Shown: positions 1-5,617 of the stretch, in pieces
Layout of the letters: each line of letters opens with the position of its first letter
Position numbering within the stretch: the stretch's first letter is position 1
Assembly (NCBI GenBank): GCA_001438005.1
Contig: LIBO01000063.1
Span: forward strand, 1 to 6,174
Direction of reading: 5' to 3'
Length of the DNA stretch: 6,174 bases
Source of the DNA: Verrucomicrobia subdivision 6 bacterium BACL9 MAG-120507-bin52
GTDB taxonomy: Bacteria; Verrucomicrobiota; Verrucomicrobiia; Methylacidiphilales; Verrucolacustridaceae
Notes under the pieces: model-generated
Database searches by the model: none
Told to the model about the DNA's origin: nothing
Seen by the model: the letters and a program-made list of their open reading frames with translations, nothing else
Position numbers and translations under genes: made by a program

Positions 1-383
1 GCCCGCACCATAAAGAGTCCGCCCGTCTCATTCGGGAACACACTTGGAAAGACCTCTCCCGATCTCAAACCGAGTTTATTGCCCTGCTCGCCCGGTATCA
101 CCGCAAAAGCGTTCCCTCCCCAACCCACCGCCGGTATGTAAACCTTCCCAAAACGAAAAAGAATCACCTGCATTACCTAGCCGGTATTCTTCGCGTCGCC
201 GACGCTCTGGATCGTTCCCACTGCCAAAGTCTTCACCCCGGCGAACTGGAAATTCGTCCAGGAGTTTGCCTCATTCATGTGACAGGCCAAGACACCGGGG
301 AGGCTCAATTTGGCATTGAGCGTAAGGGAGACCTTTTCCAACAAGCTTTTGGGTGCAAACCCTTCCTGAAGCCCAACTCCTAG
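1..383 (+). CDS. ppx: Exopolyphosphatase / GppA-type phosphatase, C-terminal part (5' truncated by window edge)
   Basis: Open reading frame entering from the left edge (first full codon at base 3) and ending in TAG at 381-383, leaving 126 visible residues. They match the C-terminal HD-like domain of Ppx/GppA proteins: HHKES at residues 2-6 (the family's HHKHS-like motif), a W-x-D-L-S segment at 15-19, ARYHRK at 30-35 with a Pro and His shortly after, and the helix LAGILRVADALDRSH at 59-73, which is highly characteristic. Known members hydrolyse terminal phosphates of polyphosphate or convert pppGpp to ppGpp in the cytoplasm. The N-terminal actin-like ATPase-fold domain that carries catalysis lies outside the window, so Ppx cannot be separated from GppA here. 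The next gene starts 39 bases downstream on the same strand and in the same frame. No terminator is visible between them, so co-transcription is likely. Confidence 0.88.
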   Translation, partial: PHHKESARLIREHTWKDLSRSQTEFIALLARYHRKSVPSPTHRRYVNLPKTKKNHLHYLAGILRVADALDRSHCQSLHPGELEIRPGVCLIHVTGQDTGEAQFGIERKGDLFQQAFGCKPFLKPNS

Positions 384-422
384 TGGAATGGCACGCCGAG
401 GCCGTTCTGCTTTACTACTCCG

Positions 423-1598
423 ATGCGTTCCAAACGGTGGCGGCCTCAATTTATCGCCTTAGCCATCCTCGTTGCCTTTGTCGGCTTCTCTTACAGTTAC
501 GTCCGCTTCTTTGTCCGCGCCCGCACCCACAGCGTGATCGTCTTTTTTGTTCCCGGCGCCAGCTCGGAACTCCTGGCCCTAGCTCAGGCCCGTGACCCCA
601 CTCGTAATCTCACCGGGTTAGACTGCACCGATTCAATGGCGTTTGTCGAAAGCCAATCTTCCGATCAACTTACGGGTGATGCCGCCGCCCTCGCCTCTTT
701 CCTGGCCACCGGCCAACCGAGTCCCGCGGGGCGCTTAAGCCTGACGTACGATGGGAAACCGGCCGACACCCTTCTGTACAAAGCCCAGCGTCGTGGTCGT
801 GCCGTTGGGGTTGTCTCCTCTGGACCAATCACCTCCCCTGGGGTCGCTGCGTTTTATTCTCACCAATCCAACGCCTCCATCTCCTCCACCGTCGTGCAAC
901 AGCTTCTCGATACCACTCGGATCGATCTCATCCTCGGCGGGGGACGCGAGATCTTCGCCGCCGAAAAAAAAGCTGGCCGTCGCGATTTGGAAAAAGAGGC
1001 CGAGAAACTGGACTACACTCTCGTCTTCGATCGAGCCGGTCTGGAAAACTTTCCGGCCTGGAACACCCGTCGTCTTCTCGGCCTCGTTGCCTCGGACTCA
1101 TTGCCTCTTGCCGCAGCCGGGGGAGAGGCAGGAACTATCCAGCTGGCCGACCTGGTTCGCCGCTCCATTCAAACCTTAGCCTACAACATGCTCGGCTACT
1201 TTCTCGTGGTGGATCACCCCCTCGTGGCTGATGCCGCGGGGCAGAATCAGGCCGAGCTCGCCGTCCGCCAGCTGCACGAGCTGGACCGAGCCGTCGAAAC
1301 CGCTCGGAAATACGCCGGAAAGAATACTCTCATTGTTGTCTACTGCCCCTACTCGGTCGGTGGATTTCAGTTTTTGGAAAAATCAAAAGGGAAGTCCTCT
1401 TTCCGCCGTCTCTCCCCCCTCTCCTGGCACAATGGCCCGGGCAAAAAAGGATCGGATCCCACCGCTTTTTCCACCGGACGCCCCGCCGCTTCCTCCGCTG
1501 GCTTTGGCTGGGTTTGTGCCTACGGACGCGGCTCAGAAAAGATCTCCGGCATCATGAACCCAGGCGAACTTCACGCCATTTTGAGTCGTCAGCTCTGA
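423..1598 (+). CDS. Membrane-anchored alkaline phosphatase family protein, predicted catalytically inactive
   Basis: 391 residues from the only in-frame ATG after the upstream stop; no good ribosome binding site precedes it. Residues 9-30 form one hydrophobic segment, so the protein is probably an inner-membrane-anchored periplasmic protein. The rest follows the PhoA fold signature in order: SVIVFFVPG (37-45), GDAAALASFLATG (85-97), ITSPGVAAFYSH (136-147), DLILGGG (168-174), YFLVVDHPLVADAAGQ (259-274), LIVVYCPYSVGG (303-314), STGR (350-353) and WVCAYG (363-368). Against the PhoA consensus, the first metal-binding Asp of GDGM is Pro44. The catalytic Ser after Asp86 is Ala87. The His and Thr of THATPAA are Ser138 and Gly140. 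The His of IDWAGH is lost. The Asp-His of ADH is Pro309-Tyr310, and the His of TGH is Arg353. The frame is intact and of nearly full length, so I infer a maintained non-enzymatic role (binding, sensing or scaffolding) rather than decay. The substrate is unknown. Confidence 0.8.
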   Translation: MRSKRWRPQFIALAILVAFVGFSYSYVRFFVRARTHSVIVFFVPGASSELLALAQARDPTRNLTGLDCTDSMAFVESQSSDQLTGDAAALASFLATGQPSPAGRLSLTYDGKPADTLLYKAQRRGRAVGVVSSGPITSPGVAAFYSHQSNASISSTVVQQLLDTTRIDLILGGGREIFAAEKKAGRRDLEKEAEKLDYTLVFDRAGLENFPAWNTRRLLGLVASDSLPLAAAGGEAGTIQLADLVRRSIQTLAYNMLGYFLVVDHPLVADAAGQNQAELAVRQLHELDRAVETARKYAGKNTLIVVYCPYSVGGFQFLEKSKGKSSFRRLSPLSWHNGPGKKGSDPTAFSTGRPAASSAGFGWVCAYGRGSEKISGIMNPGELHAILSRQL

Positions 1599-2359
1599 AC
1601 ACGACCCAAATTCGCGACATTTTGGCGACGCACGGTCTGCGCCCTCTGCGCCAGTTGGGCCAAAACTTTCTCGCCGAACCTGCCCTCGCCACGGTCATCG
1701 CCCACGCCCTGCCCAAATCCACTCAGGAGCCTGTGCAAGAAATTGGTCCCGGTCTGGGCGCACTCACTCGTGCTCTCCTCACCATCGGACACACGGTGGA
1801 AGCTTTTGAAATCGATCAGGGACTCATCTCTTGGCTACGCCAATCGTTGCAAAATGAGCCCCGCTTTCAACTGATCGAAGGAGACGCGCTCAAAACCCTC
1901 CCTCACCACCCTCCCCGTTCTCTCGTTTGCGGCAATCTCCCCTACTCCATCTCCACCCCTCTTCTTGTCCAACTCGCTCTTCGCTCCCCGCCCCCCGCGA
2001 CCGTCGTCGTCACCCTGCAAAAAGAGGTGGCCGACCGGTACGCCGCCCTACCCCGAACCTCGGACTACGGCGCAGTTTCCGTGCTCCTTCAATCCGTTTT
2101 TCAGATTGAAAAGATTCGACAACTTCCGCCGGAGGTTTTCTATCCGCGGCCTCAGGTAGACTCCGTCGTGTTACGCCTGAATCGCCATCATGAAACCCCG
2201 ACAAATCTCGAACCGTTTTATGCTTTCGTCAAAAAAGGCTTTTCCCAAAGACGCAAGAAGCTGAAAAGCCTTTTGCCTGTTAATCTCGACCGCCGCGCCG
2301 AGGAGCTCAACCCAACCGAATGGCGAACCCTCTATGAATCCACCCGACGAGAAATTTGA
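1595..2359 (+). CDS. ksgA: 16S rRNA (adenine1518-N6/adenine1519-N6)-dimethyltransferase KsgA/RsmA
   Basis: Transfers four methyl groups from S-adenosylmethionine to two adjacent adenines near the 3' end of 16S rRNA during late 30S assembly. With the start chosen here the protein is 254 residues and shows LGQNFL (21-26), SAM motif I EIGPGLGALT (49-58), the acidic SAM-ribose motif FEID (71-74), GDA (96-98), catalytic motif IV NLPYSIS (114-120), QKEVADRYA (142-150), the FYPRPQVDSVV segment (182-192) and the C-terminal FSQRRKKLKSLL helix (216-227). The start is uncertain. An ATG at 1514 would add 27 Arg-rich residues that read through the preceding gene and look unlike the family. CTG at 1595 gives the family-like beginning (x)NTTQIRDIL and would overlap the upstream TGA as CTGA. 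TTG at 1622 is a shorter alternative. The body of the gene is certain; only the N-terminus is open. Its 3' end overlaps the next gene by 26 bases. Confidence 0.94.
   Translation: MNTTQIRDILATHGLRPLRQLGQNFLAEPALATVIAHALPKSTQEPVQEIGPGLGALTRALLTIGHTVEAFEIDQGLISWLRQSLQNEPRFQLIEGDALKTLPHHPPRSLVCGNLPYSISTPLLVQLALRSPPPATVVVTLQKEVADRYAALPRTSDYGAVSVLLQSVFQIEKIRQLPPEVFYPRPQVDSVVLRLNRHHETPTNLEPFYAFVKKGFSQRRKKLKSLLPVNLDRRAEELNPTEWRTLYESTRREI
2233..2274 (+). repeat. 12-bp perfect inverted repeat inside the 3' end of ksgA
   Basis: AAAAGGCTTTTC (2233-2244) and GAAAAGCCTTTT (2263-2274) are exact reverse complements around an 18-base loop. The stem ends in a run of four T but is AT-rich and lies inside the conserved FSQRRKKLK coding region, so it may simply follow from Lys/Phe/Leu codons. 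It could act as a weak attenuator or RNA-processing site ahead of the Nudix gene; there is no direct support for that. Confidence 0.4.
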
Positions 2360-2843
2360 CCTTGTCGACGCCAGCGATCGGGTCATCGGATCTGCCCCAC
2401 GGTCCGAAATCCATGCCCGCGGCCTCCTCCATCGGGCCGTTCACCTGTGGCTCTTCCATCCGGATGGACGCCTTCTTCTGCAAAGACGTTCCCTCAACAA
2501 AGATAGGGAACCCGGTCGCTGGACCTCCAGCGTGAGCGGGCATGTCAATGCGGGCGAGGAGTACGACACCGCTATGCACCGCGAAATTCCAGAGGAGATC
2601 GGTATTCCCACCGAGACCTGCCAAAAGATGTCCCGCGTCCAATACTTTCCGGCCTGCCCAGAGACCGATCAGGAGTTCGTCTGGCTCTACCGCGCGACTC
2701 ATCCCGGCCCCTTTCAACCCGATCCGCACGAGGTAGCCTCACTGGAATGGTTTACGCCAACCCAAATCAACCAAATGCTGATTCGTCATCCCTCTGATTT
2801 CTCATCCTGCCTCATTCACTTATGGAGCAAGTGCCCCCCATGA
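2334..2843 (+). CDS. Nudix hydrolase, YfcD-like (isopentenyl-diphosphate isomerase superfamily look-alike)
   Basis: 169 residues with a perfect Nudix box at 69-91 (G-x5-E-x7-R-E-I-P-E-E-I-G-I), which binds the divalent metal used to cleave a nucleoside- or other-diphosphate bond. The N-terminal half (FDLVDASDRVIGSAPRSEIHARG at 8-30, shown as positions; then LHRAVHLWLF 32-41 and LLLQRRS 47-53) follows the YfcD/IDI-like layout. In type 1 isopentenyl-diphosphate isomerase the segment before the Nudix box reads S-V-C-G-H with an essential Cys; here it is SVSGH (66-70), so that Cys is Ser68. The downstream isomerase Glu-rich motif is also not visible. I therefore call a hydrolase rather than IDI, although the position directly before a carotenoid gene keeps an isoprenoid-diphosphate substrate possible. 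The start ATG lies inside ksgA (26-base overlap), and the stop forms an ATGA overlap with the next gene, both indicating translational coupling in an operon. Confidence 0.88.
   Translation: MNPPDEKFDLVDASDRVIGSAPRSEIHARGLLHRAVHLWLFHPDGRLLLQRRSLNKDREPGRWTSSVSGHVNAGEEYDTAMHREIPEEIGIPTETCQKMSRVQYFPACPETDQEFVWLYRATHPGPFQPDPHEVASLEWFTPTQINQMLIRHPSDFSSCLIHLWSKCPP
2824..2827 (+). promoter_or_regulatory. Possible Shine-Dalgarno GGAG supporting the internal crtI start
   Basis: GGAG lies 12 bases before the ATG at 2840, somewhat farther than ideal. It also overlaps an alternative in-frame ATG at 2822. It is one of the few SD-like motifs near a start in this window and slightly favours 2840. Confidence 0.35.
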
Positions 2844-4291
2844 ATCGACTTTTTGGAAAATCGGCCATCGTTGTCGGTGGGGGAATCGGTGGCTTAGCCA
2901 CCGCCTTACGCCTACGGAAAGCAGGTGCCCGAGTTACTCTACTCGAAAAGAACCCCTCGGTTGGGGGAAAAGTCGCCGAGAGAAGAGCGAACGGCTTCCG
3001 CTGGGACCTCGGCCCCTCTCTCCTCACGATGCCGCCGATCCTCGATCGCCTCTTTACCGAATTAGGGGAAAGAAGAGAGGATCACCTTACCCTCCAGCCT
3101 CTCACCCCTACCTGCCGATACCGGTGGGCGGATGGATACCAATTTGACGAAAATGAGTTCTTCTGGTCGCGACCCGATTCCGCCCGACTCCTTCGCCACG
3201 CTCAAGGTCTCTACCACCTCTCCTCATCTGCTTTTTTAGAGAGTGATCCCTCCGAACTTTGGAAAAAAGTTTTCAACCCCGCTCTCCTTCCGCTCCTGCG
3301 CTTTCTTCCAGCCATGAGCCCCTTTCGCTCCCTCGCTTCTGCCTCCCGACACTTCTACTCCGATCCCCACCTGCAACAATTTCTCCAGCGCTTCGCCACC
3401 TACAACGGTAGCGACCCCGAACTCACCCCTGCCACCTTTGCCGTCATCCCCTACGTCCAAGCACACTTTGGTGGTTGGTACATCAAAGGCGGAATTCGTC
3501 GGTTGGCCGAAGCCCTACTGAAGCTGGCGGAAAAGCATGGCGTCGAAATTCACACTGCGGCCGAGGCACTTTCCATCGACTCTTCCGGCGTCACTCTTAC
3601 CTCAGGCCAGCACATCCCGGCCGATCTCATCTTTCACAATGGTGATGTTTTAGGCGCCTACCAGAAGCTGATTCATCACCCTCGCGCGGCAGAGTGTGCC
3701 CAAAAGATTGCCAAGCCGGAGCGTGCCATTTCCGGCTTCGTCGTCCTGCTGGGCGTAAAAGGCCGGGATCCCGCTCTGGCCCATCACAACATCTTCTTTT
3801 CCGACAACTATCCCCTCGAATTTCAGCAAATGTTTCGCGAACACCGCCCCGCGGAAAATCCCACCATCTATCTTTGCCTCAGCTCTCGGTCCGACCCCGC
3901 CTCGGCCCCCGCGGATCACGATAACTACTTCCTCCTCGTCAATGCACCTCCCAACACTACCTCCATCGATTGGGCCAAGGAGTCCCCCCAATATGCGGAT
4001 CAAATCATTCGGATTTTAGATCAAAAGTTTTTGCCGGGGCTAAAGGGTAGAATCGTCCATCAAGAGACAATCTCACCTGCAGATTTTGAATCTCGCGACG
4101 GAGTCGTCGGTGGGTCTCTGTACGGTTGGGCCTCGCACGGGATGAAAAGCTCCTTTCTGCGTCCGCCCATTCGCTCCCCCCTGCTCAAAAATCTCTACTT
4201 CGTTGGGGGTACGACGCACCCCGGGGGTGGGCTCCCTCTCGTTCTTCTTTCCGCAGAAATCGCTGTCCGCTTGGCCAACCGATCGGCCTAA
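2840..4291 (+). CDS. crtI: CrtI-family FAD-dependent carotenoid (phytoene-type) desaturase
   Basis: 483 residues. The N-terminal Rossmann motif for FAD is AIVVGGGIGG (9-18), followed by the acidic residue ending the second strand in LLEKN (34-38), then VGGKVAERRANGFRWDLGPS (41-60), which is typical of CrtI/CrtN. Mid-protein there is the family's YNGSDPELTPATFAVIPY region and a GGWYIKGG segment. The C-terminus YFVGGTTHPGGGLP (453-466) is the conserved FAD-binding end motif. These enzymes introduce double bonds into phytoene or modify C30/C40 carotenes at the membrane surface. The exact substrate (phytoene, diapophytoene or a hydroxylated carotene) cannot be read from sequence alone, and no crtB phytoene synthase lies in the window. 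The start at 2840 overlaps the preceding stop as ATGA; an in-frame ATG at 2822 would add six residues. The TAA stop interlocks with the stop of the convergent E2 gene. Confidence 0.92.
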   Translation: MNRLFGKSAIVVGGGIGGLATALRLRKAGARVTLLEKNPSVGGKVAERRANGFRWDLGPSLLTMPPILDRLFTELGERREDHLTLQPLTPTCRYRWADGYQFDENEFFWSRPDSARLLRHAQGLYHLSSSAFLESDPSELWKKVFNPALLPLLRFLPAMSPFRSLASASRHFYSDPHLQQFLQRFATYNGSDPELTPATFAVIPYVQAHFGGWYIKGGIRRLAEALLKLAEKHGVEIHTAAEALSIDSSGVTLTSGQHIPADLIFHNGDVLGAYQKLIHHPRAAECAQKIAKPERAISGFVVLLGVKGRDPALAHHNIFFSDNYPLEFQQMFREHRPAENPTIYLCLSSRSDPASAPADHDNYFLLVNAPPNTTSIDWAKESPQYADQIIRILDQKFLPGLKGRIVHQETISPADFESRDGVVGGSLYGWASHGMKSSFLRPPIRSPLLKNLYFVGGTTHPGGGLPLVLLSAEIAVRLANRSA

Positions 4292-5499
4292 AGTTTCTCT
4301 GGGCTCTCCAAAAGCTCGGCCACTCGCGCCAAAAGCCGACCTGCCGCACCCCCGTCGATCACCCGATGATCAAAACTCAAGGTTAACCCCGCCTCGTTCA
4401 CTGGCACAAAACCTCCCGTTTTCTCATTCCACAGGGGCACTTTCTTGGCCACGCCTAAGCCCAACACCAGGCTTTGCTCCGGCAACGGGATCGGGGTGGC
4501 CCACTCCAAACCAAACGTTCCGTAATTCGTCACCACCGCGACCGATCCACCTACCGCCTCGGCGGGCAACTTCCGCTCCTTCGCCTTGGCCATCAGGGCG
4601 CCATAACTGGCCAGCATCGCATCCAACTTCGTTTGGTTCACTTTTCGCAGAACTGGAACCAGCACCCCATCCTCCGCCTCCACCGCAAACCCAATATCGA
4701 TCGAGCTCGGGTGAACAATTCGATTCCCCACCAACCGCCCCGCCGGTGTGCTGCTCTCACCTAAAGCGATCCCTAAAGCGCGCGCCACATACAAAGTCGG
4801 TCCCGGTTTACCTGGGTGTTTCTTACGGTGCGCCATCATCTCATCCATCCGCACCCCACGCCCCACCGTAGCCAACGGACGCGTCCAACTTCTTCGCATC
4901 GCATCCGCCACCGCTACCCGCATGGAGGAGGCCGGGGTTAACTTCTGCCTCTCCAAGTCCACCATAAATTTCTCAAAATCCTCAATCGTCACCCTTCCCT
5001 TGGCACCGCTCGGCGCCAACCCCGCCAAATCGGCCGCATGTAAGCCCAACTCCTCAATCCTTGCCTTCATCCGCGGAGACATATAACTCGCCCCCGCCGC
5101 CCTCGCCGGCACGGGCAATCCCTGAATCGTCGGCGTTACCCCGTGCCCATTGGAATCGACCCCATTTTTTGCCCCGCCCACTTTTTTCTTCCCGTCCGAA
5201 TGCGCCCCCTTCGAGGCCGGTCCCCGAGTCCTCTTTTCTGTTCCCTGCTCTTTTCGTCCCGCCACCTCGACAAAACCCAAAATCGTCCCCACCGGATAAC
5301 TTTTCCCCTCTTTTGCTTTCCACTCCTTCCACACCCCCCCGTAGCTGGTCGTGACGCTCATGACCGACTTACTTGTCTCCACCTCGGCCACCTCTTGATC
5401 CATCTCCACTATATCTCCCGATTTTACTTTTAATTTCAGCAGAGTCGCTTCGGCGACCGACTCCCCCAGCTGAGGCATAGAGATGGCAAACTGTCCCAT
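4288..5499 (-). CDS. Dihydrolipoamide acyltransferase, E2 subunit of a 2-oxoacid dehydrogenase complex
   Basis: 403 residues with the classic three-domain order. The lipoyl domain (about 4-80) starts ISMPQLGESVAEATL and carries the lipoylated lysine in VETSKSV (Lys44). A flexible Gly/Lys/Ser-rich linker (about 82-136) follows. The peripheral subunit-binding domain (about 138-179) begins YMSPRMKARIEELG and contains SGAKGRVTIEDF. The catalytic domain (about 188-403) has TNYGTFG (324-330) and the active-site motif FDHRVIDGG (376-384), with the catalytic His378 and Asp382 transferring the acyl group to CoA. There is only one lipoyl domain. The family includes pyruvate, branched-chain, 2-oxoglutarate and acetoin types; I favour pyruvate or a related substrate but cannot decide, and no E1 or E3 gene is in the window. 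The ATG at 5499 matches the family start; a TTG at 5541 would add 14 unlike residues. No clear ribosome binding site is seen. Confidence 0.95.
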   Translation of the reverse strand: MGQFAISMPQLGESVAEATLLKLKVKSGDIVEMDQEVAEVETSKSVMSVTTSYGGVWKEWKAKEGKSYPVGTILGFVEVAGRKEQGTEKRTRGPASKGAHSDGKKKVGGAKNGVDSNGHGVTPTIQGLPVPARAAGASYMSPRMKARIEELGLHAADLAGLAPSGAKGRVTIEDFEKFMVDLERQKLTPASSMRVAVADAMRRSWTRPLATVGRGVRMDEMMAHRKKHPGKPGPTLYVARALGIALGESSTPAGRLVGNRIVHPSSIDIGFAVEAEDGVLVPVLRKVNQTKLDAMLASYGALMAKAKERKLPAEAVGGSVAVVTNYGTFGLEWATPIPLPEQSLVLGLGVAKKVPLWNEKTGGFVPVNEAGLTLSFDHRVIDGGAAGRLLARVAELLESPEKL

Positions 5500-5553
5500 A
5501 ACGTCCGAGTCGACCTTACCTGCTCTTTTTTCGAAGAACAATGCCGAGGGCGA

Positions 5554-5593
5554 CCGATCCGGCTCTTCCCCCTTTTCGGGGGATCCGGATCGG
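5554..5593 (-). promoter_or_regulatory. Strong two-tier hairpin between the four-helix gene and E2
   Basis: CCGATCCGG (5554-5562) pairs perfectly with CCGGATCGG (5585-5593). Inside it TCCCCC (5567-5572) pairs with GGGGGA (5578-5583) around a 5-base loop. Fifteen base pairs, mostly GC, are separated only by a small asymmetric internal loop (4 and 1 bases). The hairpin sits in the 118-base gap 5500-5617, downstream of the four-helix stop and about 55 bases upstream of the E2 ATG. No U-tract follows directly on either strand, so a standard intrinsic terminator is doubtful. A leader structure of the E2 mRNA, an mRNA-stabilising 3' end or a processing site are all possible. Nothing else is recognisable in this gap. 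Confidence 0.6.
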
Positions 5594-5617
5594 CCGCGGC
5601 CCCAGCGCAGCCGTTCC

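Noticed and set aside
44..319. Plus-strand ATG open frame of 91 codons at the left edge
   Set aside because: Another frame of the same strand encodes the unmistakable Ppx/GppA C-terminus.
423..1598. Calling the phosphatase-like gene a pseudogene
   Set aside because: No frameshift or internal stop, near-family length, preserved fold motifs and tight placement in the operon; only active-site residues are changed.
2307..2729. Minus-strand open frame of 140 codons opposite the Nudix gene
   Set aside because: Shadow of the Nudix gene, which has a perfect signature motif on the plus strand.
2334..2843. Annotation of the Nudix gene as type 1 isopentenyl-diphosphate isomerase
   Set aside because: The essential Cys is Ser68 and the downstream Glu motif of the isomerase is not visible; the YfcD-like hydrolase reading fits better.
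3650..4003. Minus-strand open frame of 117 codons within crtI
   Set aside because: Gly/Val/Ile-rich mirror of Pro/Asp/Asn codons in crtI; no start context or domain.
4203..4871. Long plus-strand open frame (222 codons) across the E2 gene
   Set aside because: Pro/Ser-rich translation with no family resemblance; it lies opposite the well-supported E2 catalytic domain and overlaps the crtI end in another frame.
5500..5541. N-terminal extension of E2 from a TTG at 5541
   Set aside because: The extra 14 residues do not resemble the family, whose lipoyl domain normally begins at or near the ATG at 5499; no ribosome binding site supports the TTG.
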